A stretch of 64,000 bases of DNA, taken from NCBI GenBank assembly GCA_040635515.1, contig JBEYHY010000005.1, positions 682,001 through 746,000 on the forward strand. Direction: 5' to 3'. The translations under genes were made by a program, and so were the position numbers. A model generated the notes under the pieces. It saw nothing but the letters and a program-made list of their open reading frames with translations, had not been told where the DNA came from and searched no databases. Source of the stretch: Prauserella_A sp040635515 (GTDB lineage: Bacteria; Actinomycetota; Actinomycetes; Mycobacteriales; Pseudonocardiaceae). The stretch's first letter is position 1, and each line of letters opens with the position of its first letter. This document shows, piece after piece, positions 17,016 to 25,126 of the stretch.

Positions 17016-17327
17016 GCCGATAACACTATTGAGCCGACCTCGGCATCGCGTCCGGCGCGAGATCGATTCGCCGGGTCATCCTCGCGACCCACGGCTGGGG
17101 GACGCCGTCGTCGCGCTCCGTGCCACCTTTCTGCCTGACCAGCGATTTCGCAGTCAGGACCGGCTCAGCGGCCGGGACTCGATCTCATCCTCACGAAGGC
17201 CGATCGTCCGCCAGCAGGACCAATTGATCTTGTCCCTCAACGCAAACCGCTGGCTCTTGCACTCTTGGCGAGTCGCGCCCTGGTGACACCCCTGGCAAGT
17301 CCCGGCAGCGTGTTCTAAAATCGCACA
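17016..17327. other. Intergenic, start of the AT-richer island
   Basis: 312 nt with no recognisable gene. It holds the upstream region of the ABC operon (minus strand) and of the XRE-ImmA gene (plus strand). Base composition drops from here into the 17.3-18.7 kb genes, consistent with a junction of acquired DNA. Confidence 0.4.
17316..17321 (+). promoter_or_regulatory. -10 element implying a leaderless XRE-ImmA transcript
   Basis: TAAAAT ends 6 nt before the GTG at 17328, so transcription would begin at or next to the start codon. No ribosome-binding site is visible. Leaderless starts are common in actinobacteria. Confidence 0.5.
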
Positions 17328-18440
17328 GTGACCGTCGACACAGAGTCCATGGGCAAGCGCGTCGCAGCTTCGCGAGACAGGGCCGGCATGACCCAAGCTG
17401 AGCTTGCGGCAGCGATCTCGATCGACAGATCGGCCCTAGCCAAGATCGAGAGCGGGTCACGCCGCGTTTCGGCGCTCGAACTTGCGCGGATCGCGGAAGC
17501 GGTCGGCGAGCGGATCGAGTGGTTCGTCATGGAAACTCCTGCGGCTATCGTGTCTCACCGAAACATGGGTCCGGCGGCCGAAAGTCCGGATACCGACCGG
17601 CAAATTGAACGAATCGCATGGAACGTTGAATTTGCGGCGAACCACGATGACAAGTTTTCACTATCGCGAATCGACCATTTTAGTCGTCCGAACAACTTCA
17701 CTGAAGCCGAATCCGCGGCAGCTGAAGCCCGAAAGAGGTTGAATCTAGATCGAGAAGAGCCTCTTCTGAACTTGTCTGATAACTTCACAAAACTCGGAAT
17801 GCTCTCGTTTTGCATGGACCTGGGGCCGAACTCCGCGGATGCGGCATCGATCCATCTGGTAACCGGCGGAGTTGCCCTGGTAAATGGTCACCTTCGGGTC
17901 GGACGTCGACGACTTGCCTTGGCGCACGAATTCGGCCACTACTTATTTGCCGATGAGTATACCGTCGACTGGAGAATTTCCGAAAAGGAAGATGACCACG
18001 CATGGGAAAGTCGCGTTGAGCGCTTTGCCCGCGCGTTGCTTCTTCCTTCGGGCGGCCTGGAACACTTCTGGTACGAATGTCAGCGCGAAGGTGACTCGCT
18101 TCGAACGGCAGCGGTCAAGACGGCGAGCAGATTCCGAGTCGATATGTCAACGCTCGCCCTGCGTCTGCGCGACCTGAGGTTGGCAAGCGAAGCTGAGTAC
18201 TCCCAGATTCGGGGGAGCCGGACAACGCGTGCGGATATTGTCGAACTCAATCTCGTGACTAGCGACGAGTTGGATCCTCCATCTCTCGCTCATGCTTACG
18301 AGGGATCTGTTCTGCGGCTATACCGACAAGGAGTCGTGTCTGCGGCACGCGCTATAGACCTTCTTTTCGATACCTGGGACGAGAGCGACTTGCCGGAGCT
18401 GTCCGAACTTCCCGAGAGTGCTATTTGGGACTTCGTGTGA
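17328..18440 (+). CDS. XRE HTH fused to ImmA/IrrE-type metallopeptidase
   Basis: 370 aa. Residues ~8-65 are an XRE HTH (MTQAELAAAISIDRSALAKI). The central domain has the gluzincin motif HEFGH (~205-209) with the downstream Glu-rich segment ESRVERFARALLLPS (~233-247), matching ImmA/IrrE. Fusions like this act as repressors, often in phage or toxin-antitoxin control, relieved by proteolysis. The stop overlaps the next gene's GTG (GTGA). Codon usage is less GC-biased than the flanks, a sign of transfer. Confidence 0.85.
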   Translation: MTVDTESMGKRVAASRDRAGMTQAELAAAISIDRSALAKIESGSRRVSALELARIAEAVGERIEWFVMETPAAIVSHRNMGPAAESPDTDRQIERIAWNVEFAANHDDKFSLSRIDHFSRPNNFTEAESAAAEARKRLNLDREEPLLNLSDNFTKLGMLSFCMDLGPNSADAASIHLVTGGVALVNGHLRVGRRRLALAHEFGHYLFADEYTVDWRISEKEDDHAWESRVERFARALLLPSGGLEHFWYECQREGDSLRTAAVKTASRFRVDMSTLALRLRDLRLASEAEYSQIRGSRTTRADIVELNLVTSDELDPPSLAHAYEGSVLRLYRQGVVSAARAIDLLFDTWDESDLPELSELPESAIWDFV

Positions 18441-18643
18441 TCCCGGCTGCCGAGGTCTCGTCCGAGTCAGGGGAGCCCGCTGCCGAAATACTGGTCTTTG
18501 ACACCGGCCCCCTGATCCATTTTGCGCGCCAAAGCTGGCTTGGCGTATTGAAAGCAGTGGTCGCCGACCGCATGGCGTTGATACCAGACGTCGTTGTCGA
18601 TGAATTAACGAATAGCGCCTATCGTTTTCGCCTGGGGGTTTAA
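18437..18643 (+). pseudogene. Truncated PIN-like domain gene coupled to XRE-ImmA
   Basis: A 68-aa frame from the GTG at 18437. It contains LVFDTGPLIHFARQ (PIN first Asp motif, D-T-GPL) and IPDVVVDEL (the conserved Glu), then hits a stop. A complete PIN domain needs ~130 aa. The +2 frame from 18636 continues FKILDTAKRSILAEL for a short way, so a frameshift is likely, but the downstream acidic motifs are not recognisable. It was probably the toxin or effector partner of the XRE-ImmA gene. Confidence 0.6.
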
Positions 18644-19004
18644 AATCTTGGACACGGCAAAACGATCTATTCTAGCCGAGCTTCGGAATCTTGCTAATTC
18701 CGTCTTCACGGAACAACGTGTCAGGCGCCCTCTGCCAACCGCATCGCGGCTACACTCCCCAGACATCTTGAAGCCTGCCCATCCGGCAGGGACATGTTCC
18801 GCGTCCGTTCAACGCTCCCCTGCCCAGCTGCGCGAGCATCACCTTTGCTCCTGAACCGAACCCGCTCACCAATAGTCCGCCGCCCGCCCACCACTGCCCC
18901 AGCCATCCGAGCAGCCCAGCGACCGTGCCCAGCTAACCGCGCGGCGCAAGCTGGATGTCCGTCGCCGACGCAGATGAAAAGGACACTGCACAGCCGAGCC
19001 TAGT
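18644..19004. other. Decayed intergenic stretch
   Basis: 361 nt. The first ~200 nt may be the broken remainder of the PIN gene. The segment 18775-18824 closely matches 23072-23122 inside the integrative element (shared TCCGGC..GGACATGTTC and CGCTCCCCTG blocks). No gene recognised. Confidence 0.4.
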
Positions 19005-21614
19005 TCACGTTGTGCCAGCCCTCAGCTGGGCTCGACGTTCACGAACGCTGGTAACCATCGACCAGGTCAACAGCGGCTCGACCGCGAGCGCTCGGCGAGC
19101 ATCGGCGAGCGTCGTCAATGTCTCAGCAGACAATACCTTTAATGTCTCTTCATCTAAATCATCATCAAAGATCTCCAAGATTGCCGCAGTCAGGTTGCAG
19201 AACCCTGCAGTTTCGTGACAGATCCGAGTCAGCTCGGCATCCTCGCCACGCACCCCTTTCTTGCGCATCGCTTCAGCCAGCTCATCAAGCCTCGCGACGA
19301 GGTTGTGTTCGCACGGGCGGGCGAGACCTCCAACGGTGTTGAGGACGACAATGATCTCCGAAGCCAACTCGCCCGGCGGTCTATTACGAACCGTGAATGT
19401 GAACGCCCTCAGTTTCGCGGCGACGTCGGCGGCAACGATCGATTTGGTGACATCGGCCAGCTTTAGGCACAGAGATGGCTGATATTCGATGCCGGGCCGC
19501 GCATCGCGCCGCGAACTTTCCCACTCTAGATCGAGTAGTGTGGCGACAACGCGCTCCAACTCTCGTGGGACTCCAGCAGACAAGACATAACACAAACACG
19601 CGTACGGACTCGGCAGACCGACCAAACGGTGGTCTAGCCAGTCCTCAGCTTCGGCAAGGGTGAACGGGTCCACCGTGATCATCGCGGTGAAAGCGCTGTC
19701 CAGTGCATCGCGAACCGGGATTCCACGCAGCTCGAACGAGGCGAGCGCGTCATCGGACACAGACACTAGAAACGCACAGTTGTCGACCCCGAAGACCGTC
19801 TTGATCTCGTTGACGAACTCGTGTGCTTGCGTGGGCTCGGCGAACTTGTCCAGCTCATCGATCGCGATCACGATGCCGTTGACTGTCCCCGCCCGGATCA
19901 GCGTCGTCGCGGCGTGCTGGAGGAACCCTCGCAGTTGGTCGACCACCTCGGGCTGTGTCAAGGGTTGCTCGGCGTGTGCGACAGACCGGGTGACCGTCAA
20001 CCCGAACGAACGCGGACCGTCGACTTTGCCCGACCAGCCACTCGTACTAGTCTGCAGGAACCGGATCCGTCGCAGCTGCTCAGTCGCCAAAGCCGCCAGC
20101 ACACGCATCGATTGGCTTAGCTGGTGGAGTCTGCGTCCACGCTCGATACCGGTCAGCGTAACCCGCGTACTTTCTTTGCGTGCCGCGCCCGGCAGCAACT
20201 TCGGCCGTAGCCTTCGCGGCAACAACGGACCCGCCTTCGCGAGCACCGACACCAGCTGGTCGCGGGCAAATGACTGCTGCCACCAGTGAATCCATGCCCG
20301 GAAGCGCTCCCGAGACCACCGCACGACGCGAAGTGCGAGCCGCCGCAACGGGAGCGTGACAAGCCGTGCAAGCCACCACGCGCCAAAGACCAACGGCAGG
20401 GTAATGAGTAGCCAATCCAGTCCGACGGCCGGCAGTTCACCGGAAGTCGCCTGCGACGGCATTGACGCCACAAGCTGGCGGCCTTCCGCGATGTACCTGC
20501 CGGGAAGACGGGCGAGGTCGTGCTGTCGCCAGAGCATCGATGCTAACCCGACCGCAAAGACAAGCCAAGCTGTCGCCTTGACGAAGTAGCGAGCTGCCCT
20601 CCACGCAATCGCACGCCGGTCAGCCCGGCGCTGGTGATGTAGCCATCTATCCGGTACCGCGACGCCCTGTGCCATCCGTGGGTTCCCCAAGACCTCCAGC
20701 ACCGCACGACAAACAGTGGCGTGCAAATGCAATACAAATTCCCGAAGCTCGTAACGGGCCGGGGCCGGAACGACGACGGTCAACCTCTCGTCCACATTCA
20801 CCTCTGGCAACACGCCCTGAGCCAGAGCCTGCAGTAATGTCGTCTTCCCCACGCCCCGTCGCCCGGACAGGGCTATCGCACCGGTCGTTGTCTGCGACAG
20901 CTCGCGGCCCAGCCGCCGCACTGCCGTAGTGGAGATCAGGGTCGACGACGGAGCACCACCCACCAGCAGCGGACGAGATATTCGCAGATCGTGGCTGAAC
21001 CTACGATGCCCACCCTGATTGATGCGGGCCACGATCTCCGGCAGAACCACCTCATTACGCACGGTAGTTTTCCAGTCCCAGCGCAAACGAGTAACCCCCG
21101 CTCGGAGCCGTAGCCGTCGCCGTCCCCACTCCCGGCGCTGCCATATCGACGAGGGCAACGCTTTGGCAACGGTCTGGTCGACCCATGGCAGGCGATACAG
21201 CGCGTAACCAACCACGAACGAAATCGGAAGCTGCAACCAAAATGGCCAGGGCAGCAACACGAGCGGGATTCCGACCGCAGCGATCAGAATCGCGCCCAAT
21301 GTGACACCGAGTGTCCGTACACGCGGCATTCGCAATACCGCAAGCACGTCCTCCTCCTCGACCACGGGCTTCTCGTTGGAGTGCTCGTCAAGCCGGGTGG
21401 CACGCTGCTCCACGGAGGCGTGCACGGTCCGCATGCGCCGCAGGAAATCCTCGTCGCGCAGGAGGTTCTCCCTCAGATCGCCCCTCACTGAGGACGGCCA
21501 GCCGCGTTCCTCGAAGACGTCATTCAGGTCGGGCGACCACAAGACATCGTCGATAATCGACTCGCAATCGCGGCGAAACGAAATCCGCTTGGTGAATAGG
21601 GCAGTCTCTTCCAT
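19005..21614 (-). CDS. KAP-type membrane-associated P-loop NTPase
   Basis: An 869-aa protein. Two hydrophobic helices lie at ~100-145 (TLGVTLGAILIAAVGIPLVL, LQLPISFVVGYALY). Walker A is SGRRGVGKTTL (~250-259). Two more membrane helices (~345-420) are inserted between Walker A and Walker B; Walker B is GIVIAIDELDKF (~580-591). This inserted-helix layout is the hallmark of the KAP family. The ATG at 21614 has GGAGGGG upstream; a GTG at 21626 is the alternative. KAP NTPases occur in phage-exclusion and membrane complexes; this one stands alone and its role is unknown. Confidence 0.75.
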   Translation of the reverse strand: MEETALFTKRISFRRDCESIIDDVLWSPDLNDVFEERGWPSSVRGDLRENLLRDEDFLRRMRTVHASVEQRATRLDEHSNEKPVVEEEDVLAVLRMPRVRTLGVTLGAILIAAVGIPLVLLPWPFWLQLPISFVVGYALYRLPWVDQTVAKALPSSIWQRREWGRRRLRLRAGVTRLRWDWKTTVRNEVVLPEIVARINQGGHRRFSHDLRISRPLLVGGAPSSTLISTTAVRRLGRELSQTTTGAIALSGRRGVGKTTLLQALAQGVLPEVNVDERLTVVVPAPARYELREFVLHLHATVCRAVLEVLGNPRMAQGVAVPDRWLHHQRRADRRAIAWRAARYFVKATAWLVFAVGLASMLWRQHDLARLPGRYIAEGRQLVASMPSQATSGELPAVGLDWLLITLPLVFGAWWLARLVTLPLRRLALRVVRWSRERFRAWIHWWQQSFARDQLVSVLAKAGPLLPRRLRPKLLPGAARKESTRVTLTGIERGRRLHQLSQSMRVLAALATEQLRRIRFLQTSTSGWSGKVDGPRSFGLTVTRSVAHAEQPLTQPEVVDQLRGFLQHAATTLIRAGTVNGIVIAIDELDKFAEPTQAHEFVNEIKTVFGVDNCAFLVSVSDDALASFELRGIPVRDALDSAFTAMITVDPFTLAEAEDWLDHRLVGLPSPYACLCYVLSAGVPRELERVVATLLDLEWESSRRDARPGIEYQPSLCLKLADVTKSIVAADVAAKLRAFTFTVRNRPPGELASEIIVVLNTVGGLARPCEHNLVARLDELAEAMRKKGVRGEDAELTRICHETAGFCNLTAAILEIFDDDLDEETLKVLSAETLTTLADARRALAVEPLLTWSMVTSVRERRAQLRAGTT

Positions 21615-21964
21615 AACCCCCTCCACAAGGCGTCGCCCTCAGGTAGAGACCGGACGCATCCTGACACCGAATCCTCCATGCCGACGAAGGACACTATCCG
21701 AGTGTCCGTATGACGTCCCGCGGTCTCGCCGCGAAAACGAGCCTCAAACCCCGCGAACCAGCTACACCTCCAGGCCCGCATCCAGTCCGCTTTTTTACGC
21801 AGCCTCGACCACAGCGGGACCGATCTACGCGGGGCGTCGACAAGCACAACGGCGAACGTGCCGCCCCGCGGGACTGTTGAAGGGATTTGCGCCATCTGCG
21901 TTCGCTTACTGATGCGCATGTTGGAAGGCATTTGCTTGCGCCAAGACCTAATCCCGCAAACTTG

Positions 21965-22190
21965 AGGACGATGTCGTGCGGGCCACGCGTCCACGAGCCG
22001 AGTGTGTGGCGACCGAACGAGCCGCGAAAGATTTCGGTGTTCCCCCGACGACGTTGCAGAAGTGACGACGAGCGACTGATGTCGAGGACGGCGTCACCAC
22101 AAACGTGTGCAAGAGCTTCGGGAGCTCAAGCGCCCCAACTGGCTATTGAAGGAGAACGAGGTGCTGCGGCTTCTCTGTTACAGCCACAGC
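21965..22190 (+). pseudogene. IS3-type transposase orfA remnant
   Basis: Read with frame changes, it encodes ERAAKDFGVPPTTLQK (the orfA HTH) followed by a stop, then KRVQELRELKRPNWLLKEN and EVLRLL, the leucine-zipper-like coiled coil of OrfA. At least one in-frame stop and two frameshifts are present, and there is no OrfB. A dead insertion sequence fragment; the IS ends cannot be located. Confidence 0.55.
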
Positions 22191-22261
22191 TTCCGAGAAG
22201 GCTCTGCCTGCTCGTAAAGGACTTTGCCGCCGCCGTTGCCCACATCCGGATGCCGATAGCG

Positions 22262-22585
22262 GTGTCGTGCCGGTCCACCGAAGGCCTCGTCCGCGACGCC
22301 AACCAGCAACGGACCGAGCTACACAGCCGCAAAGCCGACCTCGAAGCACAACTCGCCGAAGCAGAACACGACAACCAGCAGGCATTCCCAACCCGACCTG
22401 CTCGACACCCTACCCACCGGCGACATCGCGATCGAGGACCTACCAGCCGATCTCGCGTGGCGACTGTTCGGAGCCTGCCGACTCGAACTGCGCTACGACA
22501 AGAACCGCAACCAGCTCACCTGCACTGCCACACTCAGCGGCCCCACGATAGCGCCACCACGTAAGGCGCCATCATCGTGCCCACC
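22262..22585 (+). pseudogene. Serine recombinase C-terminal remnant
   Basis: One frame (22281-22380) encodes a coiled coil, RDANQQRTELHSRKADLEAQ followed by LAEAEHDNQQ. After a frameshift near 22385 comes DLLDTLPTGDIAIEDLPADL, then RLFGACRLELRYDKNRNQL. This matches the coiled coil plus C-terminal strand of large serine recombinases, but the catalytic and zinc-ribbon parts are missing. It lies ~75 nt left of attL, outside the AICE. Confidence 0.6.
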
Positions 22586-22659
22586 ACCGTGCGAAACAGG
22601 CTAATCAGCGTAGCGCGATGAAATAGATCAGGAGGAGGCCATGTCGATTCTGGTGGTCG

Positions 22660-22713
22660 CTGACCAGGCTTTTTGTGCCCCCGACGGGACTCGAACCCGC
22701 ACTTGATCGATTT
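22660..22713. repeat. attL (54-bp direct repeat)
   Basis: Identical to 34396-34449. It contains the T-arm and 3' acceptor half of the target tRNA plus 16 nt of downstream sequence, but no 5' half, so it is not a functional tRNA. Identity ends at the anticodon-stem bases. Confidence 0.9.
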
Positions 22714-23277
22714 CCGACCCGCTTCGGCGGTTACCTGTCGTTGACTGTCGACACCCCTCGCTACCTGCGTAGTTCGCGTTTGCAAACTCCTGACGCTCGT
22801 TCTGGTTTGCCGTCGATGCGCGACCATTGTGGGGCGTAAGTGGGGCCTCGGGTGCCCCACCCATTGAGTGGGTGGCCCTTGTGCCATCCCGTCGACCTGG
22901 CGTAGCCCGATCACGCTGTGTCAAGGGGGCAACCCTCCTCGGGACTGGCACGGACCCTACCAAGCTTGCCCCCTTGACGCGGCGTGATAGCCCTTCGGGA
23001 GGTCGTCGGGATGGCACGCCCTGGGCCGCCCACGGACCGCAGCGTTCGTCGTTTCCCGGCCATCCCGGAGACCTGCCCGTCCGGCGAGGACATGTTCTTT
23101 CTTCTTGTTCAGCGCTCCCCTGCTGTCCTCGGCCTGCCTCGGCTCCGGCCGATGCGCGGGGACCGGCGTCAGCCGCACGCCCCGCGCAGGCTCGGCCGGA
23201 GCAAGAGAGGCTGAGGCCGAGCGGGCGCCGCAGGCGCCCGCCTTGAACAAGTAAAGAAACTCTGAACACAGCGGCCA
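22714..23277. other. Non-coding left end of the AICE with large dyads
   Basis: 564 nt without a gene. It contains TGTGGGGCGTAAGTGGGGC (22828-22846, near-copy of 34335-34353), a short hairpin (22857-22875), a 52-nt imperfect inverted repeat (22881-22932 with 22966-23017), and a second GC-rich dyad (about 23126-23159 with 23183-23221). These are candidates for integrase arm sites, single-strand origin or transfer locus. Confidence 0.6.
22881..23017. repeat. 52-nt inverted repeat, 33-nt spacer
   Basis: Left arm 22881-22932 and right arm 22966-23017 align without gaps at about 43 of 52 positions, including a perfect 12-bp inner TTGCCCCCTTGA and an outer GTGCCATCCCG. The spacer is 22933-22965. 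Compensated mismatches would suggest a functional structure. Confidence 0.75.
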
Positions 23278-24027
23278 TCAGCTGTTGGCGACGGCTACCG
23301 CCTGGGCGAGGAATTCGGCTCGTTCGCTGATCAGATGCATGCGGGCGTTCCATTCGACAGTCTCGGTGTGCCTTGCCATGGCGCTTTCCTGTCCGGGCCA
23401 CTTCCGGTAGTGCAGGCCAACTTCGCTCTCGAAGAAGCCATCTGCGACCACGCTCGCGGCCGTCAACAGGCCAGTGTCGTCGGAGCCAGGAACAGCCATC
23501 CAACCTCCGAGTGCTACCGCTAGCTTTCGCTCGATGCACATCGTCGTGGGGTGCACGGGAAGTCGGAAGTTGTGTTCACGCCAGTGTTCTACAACCACTC
23601 CGGTCCTAAGTCGACCGTGCTCGGGGTCGTTGTCGAATCCGACCAGGGAGCCGTCGGGGAGAAGATCGAGCACGCGGGATGTCGTCCATCGGACACCGTC
23701 GTTGCCTTCGATCGCCCGAATGTCCCGCGAGAGAACGCCATCGGTCAGAATGTCGTCCTGATCCAAGTTCTTGACGAGCTGTCCCTTGGCCGCCGAGAGA
23801 GCAAGATTCCTCGTGATGGCAACCCCGCCCTTGCGACCTTGTCCAAAGCGGATTCTCCCGTCGTCAGGAAGGATTTCCTTGGCAACGCCGGAGGAACCGT
23901 CTTCCTGGAGCATCCATTCCCACTCCCACCCTGACGGCATCTCCTGGTCCTTCACGGACTCGTACGCAGCTGTGAGGTGGTCCGGCTCCGGCTGGTAGAC
24001 GGGCGTGATGACGGACAGGATGGGCAT
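23278..24027 (-). CDS. GT-A family 2 glycosyltransferase (AICE cargo)
   Basis: A 249-aa GT2-like protein: LSVITPVYQPEPDHL at the N-terminus, WMLQEDGSSG (first Asp), and NLDQDDIL at ~87-94 giving the DXD-type metal site. No membrane segment, so cytoplasmic transfer to a soluble acceptor is possible. Its ATG overlaps the stop of a 43-aa ORF (TAATG), and the epimerase lies upstream in the same transcript. Donor and acceptor unknown. Length is close to the minimal GT2 domain. Confidence 0.8.
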   Translation of the reverse strand: MPILSVITPVYQPEPDHLTAAYESVKDQEMPSGWEWEWMLQEDGSSGVAKEILPDDGRIRFGQGRKGGVAITRNLALSAAKGQLVKNLDQDDILTDGVLSRDIRAIEGNDGVRWTTSRVLDLLPDGSLVGFDNDPEHGRLRTGVVVEHWREHNFRLPVHPTTMCIERKLAVALGGWMAVPGSDDTGLLTAASVVADGFFESEVGLHYRKWPGQESAMARHTETVEWNARMHLISERAEFLAQAVAVANS

Positions 24028-24158
24028 TACTTGCTCCCCTTCGGCACTGGTACTTCGTGAGTCGCCGTGATGTCCATGCGATCGCCCCGGATGGTGATGT
24101 CGGCGGTCTCAACCGGGGTCTCCCCCGCCCAATGGGTCCGCTCGATCAGCGGTGTCAA
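24027..24158 (-). CDS. Small ORF (43 aa) coupled to the glycosyltransferase
   Basis: Lies between the epimerase and the GT2 gene. It runs from a TTG at 24158 to a TAA overlapping the GT2 start. The product reads ITIRGDRMDITATHEV near its C-terminus, with a balanced protein-like composition. The in-frame stop just upstream limits the start choice, and there is no good ribosome-binding site. No family recognised; stop-start coupling argues it is translated. Confidence 0.5.
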   Translation of the reverse strand: MTPLIERTHWAGETPVETADITIRGDRMDITATHEVPVPKGSK

Positions 24159-24189
24159 ACATCAATCGAACCACGACACTACGGTGCGG

Positions 24190-25116
24190 TCAGACGGACG
24201 CGATTTCCAGAGCTGACCACGCGTCACGGATGATCCGGGCCAAGGACGACCGTGCGGGCGTCCATTGCAGTTCGTCGTGGATGCGAGAGCTGTCCGGGAC
24301 GATGTACTTGGTCTCGTTGACTGCGGGCTTGCGGTCGACGGCAACGTCGATGCCTGTCACCGCTTCAGCTGTCGTGAGGATGTCGTTGACGCTCACGCCT
24401 TGGCCGCTGCCGACGTTGTACGTCGACGACTTGGCGCCGACTTTGGTGAGTACCAGGTTGATGGCGTCGGCGACATCTTCGACGTGGACGTAGTCGCGCA
24501 CAGCGTCTCCGGCCCCGTTGACGGGCACGGGTTCTCCGGATCTCGCGCTTTCCAGCACACGCGGGATGATGTGGTTCCCGTTGACGTCGTAGACATCCCG
24601 GAATCCCCCGGCAATGTTGCCGCACCGAAGTGTTGTCACCCGGCACTGTCCTTGTTCTGCGGCTGCCCTCAGCAGCTTCTCGCCACGCAGCTTGGATTCG
24701 GCGTACGGGTTCCTCGGGTCCGTCGGCGAATCCTCCTTAGGTTCAGGGCTTTCGGGGCCGTAGACGGCGATCGTAGATGCGTAGACAACGTTAGGCACTA
24801 GCTCGTTGTTGATGGCTGTGAGCATCGCTGAGGTGCCGCTCGCGTTGACCTCTTCGTATTGCCCTGGGGCACCGTCAGATTCCCTCATCCTGGTCAGGGC
24901 CGCGAGGTGTACGACGGCGTCGAAGTTCGCGCCTTGCAGCGCGTCGTGTAGTTGGGAAGCGTCGGTGATGTCAGCCTCGACAATGCGCGCGCGCTCTGCC
25001 GAGACGTCGCTGCCGCCCGGTCTGACCAGTGCGGTGACTTCGTGGGCATCTTGCACGAGCTTGGCGGTTACGGTTCGGCCGAGAAATCCGCCCGCGCCGG
25101 TGACTAGTACGCGCAC
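24190..25116 (-). CDS. NAD-dependent epimerase/dehydratase (GalE-like)
   Basis: A 308-aa extended SDR. The Rossmann motif is TGAGGFLG (~6-13), HLAALTRMRES follows (~70-80), and the active site has Ser/Thr in YASTIAVYG (~111-119) with YAESK (~137-141). The C-terminal half matches sugar-nucleotide epimerases (DYVHVEDVADA, YNVGSGQG). Likely modifies an NDP-sugar, which the neighbouring GT2 may use. Starts 10 nt after the regulator stop, so it is in one operon with it. Confidence 0.85.
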   Translation of the reverse strand: MRVLVTGAGGFLGRTVTAKLVQDAHEVTALVRPGGSDVSAERARIVEADITDASQLHDALQGANFDAVVHLAALTRMRESDGAPGQYEEVNASGTSAMLTAINNELVPNVVYASTIAVYGPESPEPKEDSPTDPRNPYAESKLRGEKLLRAAAEQGQCRVTTLRCGNIAGGFRDVYDVNGNHIIPRVLESARSGEPVPVNGAGDAVRDYVHVEDVADAINLVLTKVGAKSSTYNVGSGQGVSVNDILTTAEAVTGIDVAVDRKPAVNETKYIVPDSSRIHDELQWTPARSSLARIIRDAWSALEIASV

Positions 25117-25126
25117 GTCATCTCCG

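Noticed and set aside
18721..19003. Small ORFs on both strands between the PIN remnant and the KAP gene
   Set aside because: Low-complexity frames with no start signals.
22676..22713. Second tRNA gene at the left end of the AICE
   Set aside because: Only the 3' half is present; it is attL.
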